Origin: a virus
Length of the DNA: 64,000 nucleotides
IMG/VR virus record: IMGVR_UViG_3300008262_000066
Location: 26,136-90,135 of that record
Strand: one strand, 5' to 3'
Shown piece by piece: positions 45,842-52,785 of the stretch. Made by a program: the position numbers and the translations under genes. Each line of letters opens with the position of its first letter. The first letter of the stretch is position 1. Under the pieces are notes generated by a model. The model worked only from the letters and a program-made list of their open reading frames with translations, had not been told where the DNA came from and searched no databases.

Positions 45842-46509
45842 TTGTACCTGCCGCCGGATTATCTACCCGTTTTCCGGGTACTGTACCAAAATACTTGCTT
45901 ACTGATAACAATGGTAAGATAATGTTACACAATGCTATAGAACCTTATATAGGTAAATATAATGTTACTGTTGGTATACTTAAACAACATGATGAGTTGT
46001 ACAACAGCGGAGATATTATCAGAGAGCTAGGTGTTAACGTTGTAGTGTTACCTGAAGTAACTAGGGGTCCAGCTGATACTGTATATCAGATTATAAATCT
46101 AGCACAAATACATATTGACCATTCTTTTTTCATTAAAGATTGTGATAGTTACTTTGACCATGAAGTTTCAGATGGTAATTATATTTGCATATCTACGGTA
46201 AGTGAGCATGATGTTCTATATAAGATAGCAAACAAGAGTTTTGTTATAGCAAATGAACATGGTATAGTTCAAAGTATAGTAGAAAAGTCTATTGTTAGTA
46301 ATGAGTTTTGTGTGGGCGGATATAAGTTTAATAGAATTTATGATTTTGTATCAGCGTATGAAAAGTTGATACATAGTATGACAAATGAATTCTTTGTCAG
46401 TCATATCATTCAGTATAATATTAGTAATGGTAAAACATTCTTAACTAAGAAAGTTACTGAGTATGTTGATGTAGGAACTATTAAAGAATGGCAAGAACAA
46501 AATGTTTAA
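45832..46509 (+). CDS. Sugar-1-phosphate nucleotidyltransferase
   Basis: A 225-residue protein with the nucleotidyltransferase signature VPAAGLSTRFPGTVPKYLL at residues 4-22 (the G-x-G-T/S-R-x-x-P-K pattern). FFIKDCDSYFDHEV carries the metal-binding aspartates, and the C-terminal segment ends in YVDVGTIKEWQE, usual for this family. It should join a sugar 1-phosphate or similar phosphate ester to a nucleotide. The gene overlaps the APH-containing fusion and the tiny ORF after it, suggesting a kinase and nucleotidyltransferase pair acting in sequence. Some family members use phosphocholine, so the substrate is open. Confidence 0.78.
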   Translation: MEVIVPAAGLSTRFPGTVPKYLLTDNNGKIMLHNAIEPYIGKYNVTVGILKQHDELYNSGDIIRELGVNVVVLPEVTRGPADTVYQIINLAQIHIDHSFFIKDCDSYFDHEVSDGNYICISTVSEHDVLYKIANKSFVIANEHGIVQSIVEKSIVSNEFCVGGYKFNRIYDFVSAYEKLIHSMTNEFFVSHIIQYNISNGKTFLTKKVTEYVDVGTIKEWQEQNV

Positions 46510-46603
46510 TCTTATTAAGAATATATACTTAAAGATGGTACGAGAGTACAAATATCGCAAAAGGTTAAAGGCAATGAAGAAACGTGATCCCTTTATTTAT
46601 TAA
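46502..46603 (+). CDS. Tiny basic phage protein
   Basis: A 33-residue ORF, MFNLIKNIYLKMVREYKYRKRLKAM with the ending KKRDPFIY. It overlaps the previous gene by eight bases and ends three bases before the carbamoyltransferase ATG. The start (MF..I...YL) and the ending KRDPFIY are a pattern I recall from tiny ORFs in marine T4-like phages, so it is probably translated. An N-terminal amphipathic helix and strong positive charge suggest membrane or nucleic-acid contact. No function is known to me. Confidence 0.6.
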   Translation: MFNLIKNIYLKMVREYKYRKRLKAMKKRDPFIY

Positions 46604-46606
46604 ACC

Positions 46607-48103
46607 ATGAACTACATAGGAATATCAGCAGGGTTTCACGATGCCGCATTGAGTATTGTAGATAATAGTGGTAATATTCTATTTGCTGGACATAGTGAAC
46701 GTTACAATAAACACAAGCACACTAAACACTTAGGCATTGACATTATAGAAGATGCCAAACCATACCTAACATCTAGTGATATCGAGGTTCATTATTACGA
46801 AAGGCCGCTAATTAAATATTTACGGCAATTGCGTAGCGGAGAAAAAACTATGATATCTAGTTTATCTGCAAGAGAGATCATAGGTACAGGCTTACTTCAC
46901 CGTTTAGAAGATGGACGCAAGAGTAAGATTCATACACATAATCATCATTTAAGTCATGCGGCAGCAGGGTTCCAAACTAGTCCATACACTGATGCCACAG
47001 TGGTTGTTATTGATGCTATTGGTGAATTTGATACTATTACTATTTGGAATGCTTACTATGATAAGAACGGTGTAGCGCAATATAAGAAACTATGGGGACA
47101 ACAGTACCCAGATAGTATAGGGTTATTTTACTCCGCAATGACTAAGAGAGCAGGATTAAGCCCGATGGATGAAGAGTACATTTTAATGGGTATGTCTGCT
47201 TACGGAAACATTCTTCCGTTGAAAGAAATGTCTACATCATTAATTAAGTCATACAAAAATATAGTGTTCAATGATAACTTACATATAGGTGTGCCTGATG
47301 ATTTTATAAAGGATGCTAATGTAATGGATATCGCATATAGTACACAACTAATAGCAGAACAGTTGATTACTTCAGTGATTAGTAAAGCAAGAATGCTAAG
47401 TAGTAGTAAGAATTTAGTATATGGCGGAGGAGTAGCATTAAATTGTTTAGCAAATCGATTATTAGGGGATTATTATGATAACATTTGGATTATGCCTAAT
47501 CCTGGCGATGCTGGTTCTAGTCTTGGTGCATGTGCGCTCGGTTACGGTAAACAGCTTAATTGGACTAGTGCTTATTTGGGTCATACTATACCTGGTGATT
47601 ACCCTGTTAATCGTCTACTTGATAATCTTATTACCACTGGCATTGTTGGTGTGGCTAGTGGTCGTGCTGAGTTTGGACCTAGAGCCCTTGGACATAGAAG
47701 CTTACTTGCAGACCCAAGAGGAAAAGAAATAAAGGATAAAGTAAATGAAATTAAACATAGACAAAAATTTAGACCCTTTGCGCCAGTTATTTTGGAGGAG
47801 TATACTGATATGTATTTTGATATCCCTTGTGGCTGGAGTAACAGTAGGTATATGCAAGTCATCAGTCGTTGTCGGGTTCCTGACTTATTTCCTGCTATTA
47901 TTCATTATGACAACACTAGTAGGGTACAGACTGTTCCAAAGGATGGCTCCGGAATACGAGAACTACTAGAAAAATGGTATGTTATGACCGGTTGCCCTAT
48001 GCTACTTAACACTAGCTTGAATGTACGAGGTGAACCAATGGTCAATGACAGAGCGGATGCAGATCGATTTGAAAAACTATATGGTATAAAAGTACTATCA
48101 TAA
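46607..48103 (+). CDS. Carbamoyltransferase (NodU/CmcH family)
   Basis: A 498-residue protein. The N-terminal domain shows ISAGFHDAALSIVDNSG and HNHHLSHAAAGFQTSPY, whose histidines form the iron/carbamoyl-adenylate site of this family, and then LMGMSAYG. The C-terminal YrdC-like half includes NLVYGGGVALNCLANRLL, NPGDAGSSLGACALGYG, SGRAEFGPRALGHRSLLADPR and a terminal MLLNTSLNVRGEP. Members move a carbamoyl group from carbamoyl phosphate onto sugar hydroxyls. In this cluster the natural target is a sugar in the phage-encoded glycan. Length is slightly below the usual 540-600 residues. Confidence 0.9.
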   Translation: MNYIGISAGFHDAALSIVDNSGNILFAGHSERYNKHKHTKHLGIDIIEDAKPYLTSSDIEVHYYERPLIKYLRQLRSGEKTMISSLSAREIIGTGLLHRLEDGRKSKIHTHNHHLSHAAAGFQTSPYTDATVVVIDAIGEFDTITIWNAYYDKNGVAQYKKLWGQQYPDSIGLFYSAMTKRAGLSPMDEEYILMGMSAYGNILPLKEMSTSLIKSYKNIVFNDNLHIGVPDDFIKDANVMDIAYSTQLIAEQLITSVISKARMLSSSKNLVYGGGVALNCLANRLLGDYYDNIWIMPNPGDAGSSLGACALGYGKQLNWTSAYLGHTIPGDYPVNRLLDNLITTGIVGVASGRAEFGPRALGHRSLLADPRGKEIKDKVNEIKHRQKFRPFAPVILEEYTDMYFDIPCGWSNSRYMQVISRCRVPDLFPAIIHYDNTSRVQTVPKDGSGIRELLEKWYVMTGCPMLLNTSLNVRGEPMVNDRADADRFEKLYGIKVLS

Positions 48104-48111
48104 GTATCTTT

Positions 48112-50808
48112 ATGCTACGAGATGTGTTTTATTACGGGGACAAACCCAATGTACATCCCCGAGAACGTTACGCCAAAGACTTTGATACAGCTAAACAACT
48201 AGCTACAACTGAACACTTTTGGATTGTTAACGAGTTCTGTGATTACAAAAATATTGATTGGGATTTTGATTTTGAATTCTTACCCGATGAAGATGTATGG
48301 GCAACAGACCATATCAATATCTGGCCTAGTCAATGGCAGAGTGATAGTGGTACATGGTTATGCTCAGTAAAAGCTGACAATGTAAAAATATATCGCACAG
48401 ACGTAGAACCTGTACATAGAAAAAACGTCATTTCAAGACACTGGGTGAATACTGAAAAGTTTGATACCACTCAATTTGACTATAGCTGGCATCCTGATCC
48501 CGCCGAACCACCATTCATATTTCAATTTGGTACTCAATGGGCAAAAACACATGGTCCTCAATACGTATCAGATGGTGCAACTAATATTAAGTATATAACT
48601 GAACCTAATGCTAAAATTAAAGCGGATATGACACATTGGGAAAATGCTGTAATTAAAGATTTTGATTATAGCTGGCATCCAGACGCAACTAGTCCACCGT
48701 ACATATATCAGTTTAATACGTTGCTTGATCTAGACCCCGGCCCTAGATATGTTGTACCGGGCCATAATAATAAAGTAGTTAACATTGACCGTGATATAAG
48801 TAGTCTTAATTTCCCAGTATACTATATACAATCATCATTGGATGAGTTGATTGAACAGCACCCTGATGAAGTCTTCTGGGCATTGCGTGATAACATTGAC
48901 TATGATAAGTTTGATTTTACATGGCGTCCGACTATTGCTAACTTTAAGTATATAAATGTGTTTGGTTCTACTGAGAGTGAATCAACACAAAGTTACTTTG
49001 TCAATACTAAAATGATAAAGAAAGGATACAAAGATTTTAACTATATTGAGAACAAACAGTTAGATGATGAGTATCTCGCTAGGTTGTTTAAACCGATAGA
49101 TATGTTCTACATTGATAGAGGAAACCCGCAATCACAAACACAATTTAATGCACTTAAAGAACGCTTCCCTAATATTAAAAAGACACGTTACATAGGATCA
49201 TGGACTGATACTATTGCAAGATGTATTAATCATTGTAGCACAGAACTATTTTGGGTATTGAATAGTGAACTAGATTATAGCGAGTTTGACTTCATATACT
49301 ATCCTAATCCATGGCAAATGCGAATGATACATATATTTGGAACACAATGGACTCATTGGGGTAACACATATGTTATTAATAAAGAACTCTTTTTAGAGAG
49401 TACAAAGTATGTTAAGGTCATTGAACATTTAAACGGTCTTAACTTTGTAAAAACTAAAAGGGCTAAAGCATCGAATGTATTATATGATATTGTTTACATT
49501 GACCATGGCAATACTGATATGTCACACTTAGTAGAGCAGGGTAAGATAGTTGTTAAGTATAGAAATAGTTATATTGACACATTCAAAGACTTGTTACCGT
49601 TGCTCCCTGAAAAGAAAGAACATTATGTTTGGGTAGCTAGTTCTATATGTGATTACAGTTCATTTGATTTCACATACATATGTGATCCTTTTACTAGAGA
49701 ACAACTACATGTATTCCCTAGTGATAGTCAGAAGTTTGGTGATACGTTCTTAATCAATGTTAATAAACTGCGTGAAGTTATTAATGATGTAGAGTTACTT
49801 GAAGATACTGAAGTAAATTATAACAAGCAACAGCAAGTATCTAGATTACCTGCACCAACATTCACTAATACAGATTCACATGCAAATAGTATTAATGTTG
49901 ACTATAACTTTCCCTATGCTGTGTTTATGACTGCTGATAACATTGTAGAGTACAAAGATACTGAAACAATCAATCTATGGAGTAATAAAGATAAGAACAT
50001 ATTGATTACACACGAAGGCGGGACACGCATCATTGTACCCAAAGAAGCTAGTAAAACAGTTACTAATGAATTGTATGAATATCCATATATAAAAACTATA
50101 TCAAAGACTAATACTAGTAAGCCATTAGATATTGTATTCTTTAGTAACGGTGAAACTGTTGCCGATCAAAACTATGAACATCTGTTGAATGTTACTAAAG
50201 GTATGCCCAACAATGTTAAACGCATTGATAAAGTATCTGGTCGTGTAGCTAGTCAACATGCGGCAGCTAACATATCAGATACTAATTGGTATTTTCTTGT
50301 TAATGCTAAGTTGAAAGTGTCAGATAAATTTGATTGGCAATGGCAACCTGATAGATTACAAGAACCAAAACATTATATATTCAACGCATTGAACCCAGTT
50401 AATCAATTAGAGTACGGTCATATGGCTATTGTTGCTAACAACAAGAAACTTACATTGAATACAGAAGTAAATGGGTTAGACTTTACTTTGGCTAGTAAGC
50501 ATCAGTCGCTAAATATTCTGTCAGGTGTTGCTCTGTTCAATACTAGTGAGTTAGAAACATGGCGTACCGCATTCCGTGAGACACTAAAGATTAAAGACAG
50601 TGTAGTAAAGAACAATGACACCGCAAGCAAATATAGATTGCGTAATTGGTTAAACGTTGCAGAGGGCGATTATGCCCAAACATGTATACAAGGTGCTAAT
50701 GATGCTGTAAAGTATTATGAATCAGTAGATGGTAACATGGACAAGTTAATGCTCAGTTATGATTGGGCATGGTTGAGTGAATATTATAAACAGCTTTATG
50801 GAAAATAA
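48112..50808 (+). CDS. Large protein with seven aromatic repeats, glycan-island protein of unknown activity
   Basis: An 898-residue protein with a degenerate repeat occurring about seven times. Repeats begin near residues 35, 110, 175, 254, 379, 505 and 726. The best copies read HWVNTEKFDTTQFDYSWHPD, then PPFIFQFGTQW, then GP-Y. Later copies read LFWVLNSELDYSEFDFIYYP and HIFGTQWTHWGNTYVIN. The segment IDMFYIDRGNPQSQ (about 340) and residues 770-898 (ILSGVALFNTSELETWRTAFRE) resemble transferase-like parts of the protein at 40955. It may be a multi-module glycosyltransferase or a glycan-binding scaffold. No signal peptide or membrane segment is visible. It sits between the carbamoyltransferase and a methyltransferase. 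Confidence 0.6.
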   Translation: MLRDVFYYGDKPNVHPRERYAKDFDTAKQLATTEHFWIVNEFCDYKNIDWDFDFEFLPDEDVWATDHINIWPSQWQSDSGTWLCSVKADNVKIYRTDVEPVHRKNVISRHWVNTEKFDTTQFDYSWHPDPAEPPFIFQFGTQWAKTHGPQYVSDGATNIKYITEPNAKIKADMTHWENAVIKDFDYSWHPDATSPPYIYQFNTLLDLDPGPRYVVPGHNNKVVNIDRDISSLNFPVYYIQSSLDELIEQHPDEVFWALRDNIDYDKFDFTWRPTIANFKYINVFGSTESESTQSYFVNTKMIKKGYKDFNYIENKQLDDEYLARLFKPIDMFYIDRGNPQSQTQFNALKERFPNIKKTRYIGSWTDTIARCINHCSTELFWVLNSELDYSEFDFIYYPNPWQMRMIHIFGTQWTHWGNTYVINKELFLESTKYVKVIEHLNGLNFVKTKRAKASNVLYDIVYIDHGNTDMSHLVEQGKIVVKYRNSYIDTFKDLLPLLPEKKEHYVWVASSICDYSSFDFTYICDPFTREQLHVFPSDSQKFGDTFLINVNKLREVINDVELLEDTEVNYNKQQQVSRLPAPTFTNTDSHANSINVDYNFPYAVFMTADNIVEYKDTETINLWSNKDKNILITHEGGTRIIVPKEASKTVTNELYEYPYIKTISKTNTSKPLDIVFFSNGETVADQNYEHLLNVTKGMPNNVKRIDKVSGRVASQHAAANISDTNWYFLVNAKLKVSDKFDWQWQPDRLQEPKHYIFNALNPVNQLEYGHMAIVANNKKLTLNTEVNGLDFTLASKHQSLNILSGVALFNTSELETWRTAFRETLKIKDSVVKNNDTASKYRLRNWLNVAEGDYAQTCIQGANDAVKYYESVDGNMDKLMLSYDWAWLSEYYKQLYGK

Positions 50809-50810
50809 GA

Positions 50811-51419
50811 ATGCCGTATAAAACAGATATATTGGGATGGATGGTTGAGTCCGAGTTAAAAGTCTTAGAGACTATTGCAAAACAAGTTCCTGTCAATGGA
50901 AATATTGTAGAAGTAGGATCAATGTTTGGTAGAAGTGCTGTTTGCTTTGCAATGTCAGCAGATCCCAGTGTTACCATCAATTGTATTGACTATTTTCCTA
51001 CTGATATGAGACAACAGCATGGTTGTTCAGATGAGGATTCAATTAAAAACAGTTTCCCTATTGCTGATAAACTGTATAATGTTGAGCAAGACTTTATAGA
51101 GAATACCAAAGAGTTTAAGAATATCAATATGATAAAGGGTGATAGTCCGCATATATTAGTATATACTCCTGATCCTATTGATTTGTTTTTCTTAGATGCA
51201 GGGCATGCCAATCCTAATGATTGGGACAATTTATGTCACTTCATACCCTATATGAAATTGAATGGTATTATTGCAGGACATGATTATCACTCTACACAGT
51301 TCCCTGATGTATGTGAGAATGTTAGACGATTAGAAGAATTATTTGATATTAAAGCGGAATTATATCCCGGCTCAAGTATTTGGTCTATAAAAGTGACTAA
51401 ATTAATAAATAAAGTATGA
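50811..51419 (+). CDS. Class I SAM-dependent methyltransferase
   Basis: A 202-residue protein with the Rossmann motif I GNIVEVGSMFGRSAVCFAMS (about residues 28-47), motif II VTINCIDYFPTD, and DPIDLFFLDAGHANPNDWDN as the acidic motif. A GIIAGHDYHSTQFPDVCENV segment is typical of the Methyltransf_24-type family. These enzymes methylate sugars or other small substrates in polysaccharide clusters. It starts two bases after the previous stop and its TGA overlaps the next ATG. Confidence 0.8.
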   Translation: MPYKTDILGWMVESELKVLETIAKQVPVNGNIVEVGSMFGRSAVCFAMSADPSVTINCIDYFPTDMRQQHGCSDEDSIKNSFPIADKLYNVEQDFIENTKEFKNINMIKGDSPHILVYTPDPIDLFFLDAGHANPNDWDNLCHFIPYMKLNGIIAGHDYHSTQFPDVCENVRRLEELFDIKAELYPGSSIWSIKVTKLINKV

Positions 51420-51511
51420 AAACTTTTGTTTTGTTAGTTATAGGAGTCTGTATTGCTGTATGTATATACTGGCTAATGGACTGGCAAAGTCACCATGAAG
51501 ATGGTGAGTAA
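51416..51511 (+). CDS. Small single-span membrane peptide
   Basis: A 31-residue ORF starting at ATG 51416, overlapping the methyltransferase stop. KTFVLLVIGVCIAVCIYWLM forms one hydrophobic helix, followed by a polar tail WQSHHEDGE. It ends at the edge of the tmRNA acceptor piece. It is short and could be chance, but the coupled start and clean helix favour translation. Role unknown; a small inner-membrane peptide is the simplest reading. Confidence 0.45.
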   Translation: MKTFVLLVIGVCIAVCIYWLMDWQSHHEDGE

Positions 51512-51579
51512 AGTTATTGCTGTACGAAGCAAAGAGAAAAGTGTCTTGGAAGGGGGTGCGAATCCCCCCAGGTCCACCA
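51512..51579 (+). ncRNA. ssrA: Permuted tmRNA, acceptor piece (tRNA-like 3' part)
   Basis: The T arm is perfect: GGGGG (51552-51556), loop TGCGAAT, CCCCC (51564-51568). The acceptor 3' strand CAGGTCC (51569-51575), discriminator A and encoded CCA (51577-51579) follow. CAGGTCC pairs over seven positions (one G-U) with GGGCCTG at 51680-51686, the 5' end of the coding piece, which lies downstream. That reversed order defines a circularly permuted tmRNA. A hairpin TTGCT/AGCAA (51517-51532) probably marks the 5' part of this piece. The exact 5' end is estimated. The mature molecule would be two RNAs held by base pairing, charged with alanine and used to rescue stalled ribosomes. Confidence 0.87.
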
Positions 51580-51590
51580 TAAGGAAGTTT

Positions 51591-51692
51591 ATGAATATTG
51601 AATGGTATCACGTATTGTTATGTTTAGCAGTTCCGCTAAACTACTTTTACTGGATAGTATTACATAGATTCTTTATGAAGGGCCTGATATAG
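51591..51692 (+). CDS. Possible membrane peptide inside the tmRNA intervening segment
   Basis: Between the CCA end and the start of the coding piece, ATG 51591 follows GGAAG by three bases and opens a 33-codon frame. The product contains WYHVLLCLAVPLNYFYWIV, one clear hydrophobic helix. It ends in TAG within the first bases of the coding piece. This segment is normally removed during maturation. Translation from the precursor or from a passing mRNA is possible but unproven. A chance ORF is a serious alternative. Confidence 0.3.
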   Translation: MNIEWYHVLLCLAVPLNYFYWIVLHRFFMKGLI

Positions 51693-51860
51693 ATTCGACA
51701 GGGCAACAAGTAAATTAGTGGACAGCTCGGCAAAGCAGAAGCCGTTAGGGTTGGGGGAACTCGGCCGTAGAAGCAAAAAAGTAATCGCAAACGATTCACA
51801 ATTCCTATTGGCAGCAAACGCCTAATAGCGAGGTAGTTATACCTTGTAACCAAAAATAGC
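51680..51860 (+). ncRNA. ssrA: Permuted tmRNA, coding piece with tag ORF ANDSQFLLAANA
   Basis: The piece begins with GGGCCTG (51680-51686) and the conserved D-region block GATTCGACAGGG. A pseudoknot-like region follows (CGGC...GCCG near 51729-51745), then AAAAAAGTAATC, which matches the conserved upstream element before the resume codon of bacterial tmRNAs. The resume codon GCA is at 51787 and the tag runs to 51822: A-N-D-S-Q-F-L-L-A-A-N-A, followed by TAA TAG. A hairpin AGGTA/TACCT (51831-51844) follows, then a terminator. The tag starts with the standard AND but ends in ANA rather than the usual LAA or VAA. The 3' end is estimated. Confidence 0.88.
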
Positions 51861-51884
51861 ATAGGGACTTCGGTCCCTATTTTT
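51861..51884 (+). terminator. Rho-independent terminator of the tmRNA gene
   Basis: ATAGGGAC (51861-51868) pairs perfectly with GTCCCTAT (51873-51880) around a TTCG tetraloop and is followed by TTTT. An A-rich run just before it makes the element usable from both strands, so it could also end the minus-strand fragment at 51877. Confidence 0.85.
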
Positions 51885-51996
51885 CTGGGTATTGCCATGT
51901 CCAAGTACCGTCTTTTCTGTATAAGCGTTTTCTTCCTGTGACGGTAGCAGATAATTTTCCTGCGCTTTTTCTTCCATTTTCGGCAGCAGTAGGCAA
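51877..51996 (-). pseudogene. Possible C-terminal fragment of a homing-endonuclease-like protein
   Basis: The minus strand holds an open frame of 39 codons from a TTG at 51996, with a stop in frame just upstream. It encodes PTAAENGRKSAGKLSATV followed by TGRKRLYRKDGTWTWQYPEK. The K-x-SA-x-x-x-GRK arrangement is reminiscent of the NUMOD-type DNA-binding tails of phage homing endonucleases, though this is recalled similarity only. No ATG or upstream catalytic domain remains, so it reads as the tail of a lost gene next to the tmRNA. It may be only a chance frame. Confidence 0.35.
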
Positions 51997-52005
51997 AGAG
52001 GATTA

Positions 52006-52055
52006 TGAAACAATTTAATTGTTTCACGGAAAGGTCACTAAGGTGACCTTTTATT
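52006..52055 (+). terminator. Tandem hairpins, probable terminator
   Basis: Two 9-bp perfect hairpins follow one another: TGAAACAAT/ATTGTTTCA (52006-52026, TTA loop) and AAAGGTCAC/GTGACCTTT (52030-52051, TAAG loop). The second is followed by a T-rich TTATTTT. This looks like a strong stop between the tmRNA unit and the heptose cassette, so the cassette probably has its own promoter nearby, though I could not identify one with confidence. Confidence 0.6.
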
Positions 52056-52090
52056 TTGGCTTTAACTACACAATGATATATAATCATACT

Positions 52091-52393
52091 ATGAGCAATG
52101 AACTAGCAAAATATATAAATTCTCGTCGCCGTTTCCGTGATGAAACTGCAGTCAAAAAACAAGTTAAGATTGCAAAAGCGCATGGTCTTACTAATAAAGA
52201 TAAAGCTATAAAAGAACCACATCGTTTAGCTAAACATCATGCAATGGATTGTGGTCAACCAGGATGTATGCTTTGCGGTAACCCTCGCAAAACACATAAA
52301 GATAAACTAACTGCACAAGAAAAACGTATGTATCAGGATGTAGATAAAACTAACGATAAACATAGCAATGGAATTAAACCGGAAGATATATGA
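52091..52393 (+). CDS. Small Cys/His-rich conserved protein
   Basis: From ATG 52091 the protein has 100 residues. An upstream in-frame ATG at 52019 lies inside the terminator hairpins and is less likely. After a basic helical start (YINSRRRFRDETAVKKQ) comes HHAMDCGQPGCMLCGNPRKT, in which three cysteines and nearby histidines look like a metal-binding knuckle, then LTAQEKRMYQD. Similar short proteins occur in phages and bacteria without assigned function. Its stop overlaps the next ATG by four bases, so it is coupled to the nucleotidyltransferase gene. Confidence 0.65.
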   Translation: MSNELAKYINSRRRFRDETAVKKQVKIAKAHGLTNKDKAIKEPHRLAKHHAMDCGQPGCMLCGNPRKTHKDKLTAQEKRMYQDVDKTNDKHSNGIKPEDI

Positions 52394-52785
52394 CAACAGT
52401 ATTTGTTAACGGAACATTTGACATTCTTCATTTAGGTCATATCGGCCTACTTGAACACGCTAAAAGCTTAGGTGATGAACTTATTGTCGGTATCGATAGT
52501 GATGCTAGAGTAAAAGTATTGAAGGGTGAAAATAGACCCATCAATACTGAAAGAGAACGAGGATTAATGCTACTTGCAACCAAGTATGTAGACAAGGTAT
52601 TTGTATTTGATACAGATGTAGAACTAACTGAATTAGTTAGTACATGTGATATTATGGTTAAAGGCAGTGATTATGTAGGTAAACGTATCATTGGTAGCGA
52701 AGTATGCCCTCAGCTTGTATTTTTTGATCGAATAGATGAATACTCAACCACACAAAAAATTCAAAATATTATTGATCGGGGATAA
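52390..52785 (+). CDS. HldE C-terminal-type nucleotidyltransferase (ADP-heptose synthase domain)
   Basis: A 131-residue cytidylyltransferase-fold protein. VNGTFDILHLGHIGLLEHAKS carries the H14-L-G-H17 nucleotide-binding motif. GIDSDARVKVLKGENRPIN followed by ERGLMLLATKYVDKVFVF, and MVKGSDYVGKRIIGSE, match the domain of HldE (RfaE) that transfers AMP to heptose 1-phosphate. Related enzymes such as glycerol-3-phosphate cytidylyltransferase share the fold. The adjacent HldE-like kinase and HldD-like epimerase favour the heptose reading. It overlaps the kinase gene by 50 bases in another frame, so the bacterial fused HldE is split here, with domain order reversed. Confidence 0.8.
   Translation: MTTVFVNGTFDILHLGHIGLLEHAKSLGDELIVGIDSDARVKVLKGENRPINTERERGLMLLATKYVDKVFVFDTDVELTELVSTCDIMVKGSDYVGKRIIGSEVCPQLVFFDRIDEYSTTQKIQNIIDRG

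Noticed and set aside
51552-51579. Possible 3' end of an ordinary tRNA
   Set aside because: A T arm and CCA are present but no D arm, anticodon arm or 5' acceptor strand lies upstream. The matching acceptor strand is 100 bases downstream in the tmRNA coding piece.
51495-51692. 65-codon plus-strand ORF across the tmRNA acceptor and spacer
   Set aside because: Its first half is simply the T arm and acceptor strand read as codons. The RNA base pairing explains that sequence better. Only the internal ATG at 51591 was kept, at low confidence.
51647-52087. 146-codon minus-strand ORF
   Set aside because: It runs antisense through the tmRNA coding piece and two terminators, and its composition (Cys, Arg and Lys clusters) is not protein-like. 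The fragment at 51877-51996 is in a different frame.
52019-52090. Upstream start for the Cys/His-rich small protein
   Set aside because: The ATG at 52019 lies inside a terminator hairpin pair. ATG 52091 gives the conserved-looking protein start.
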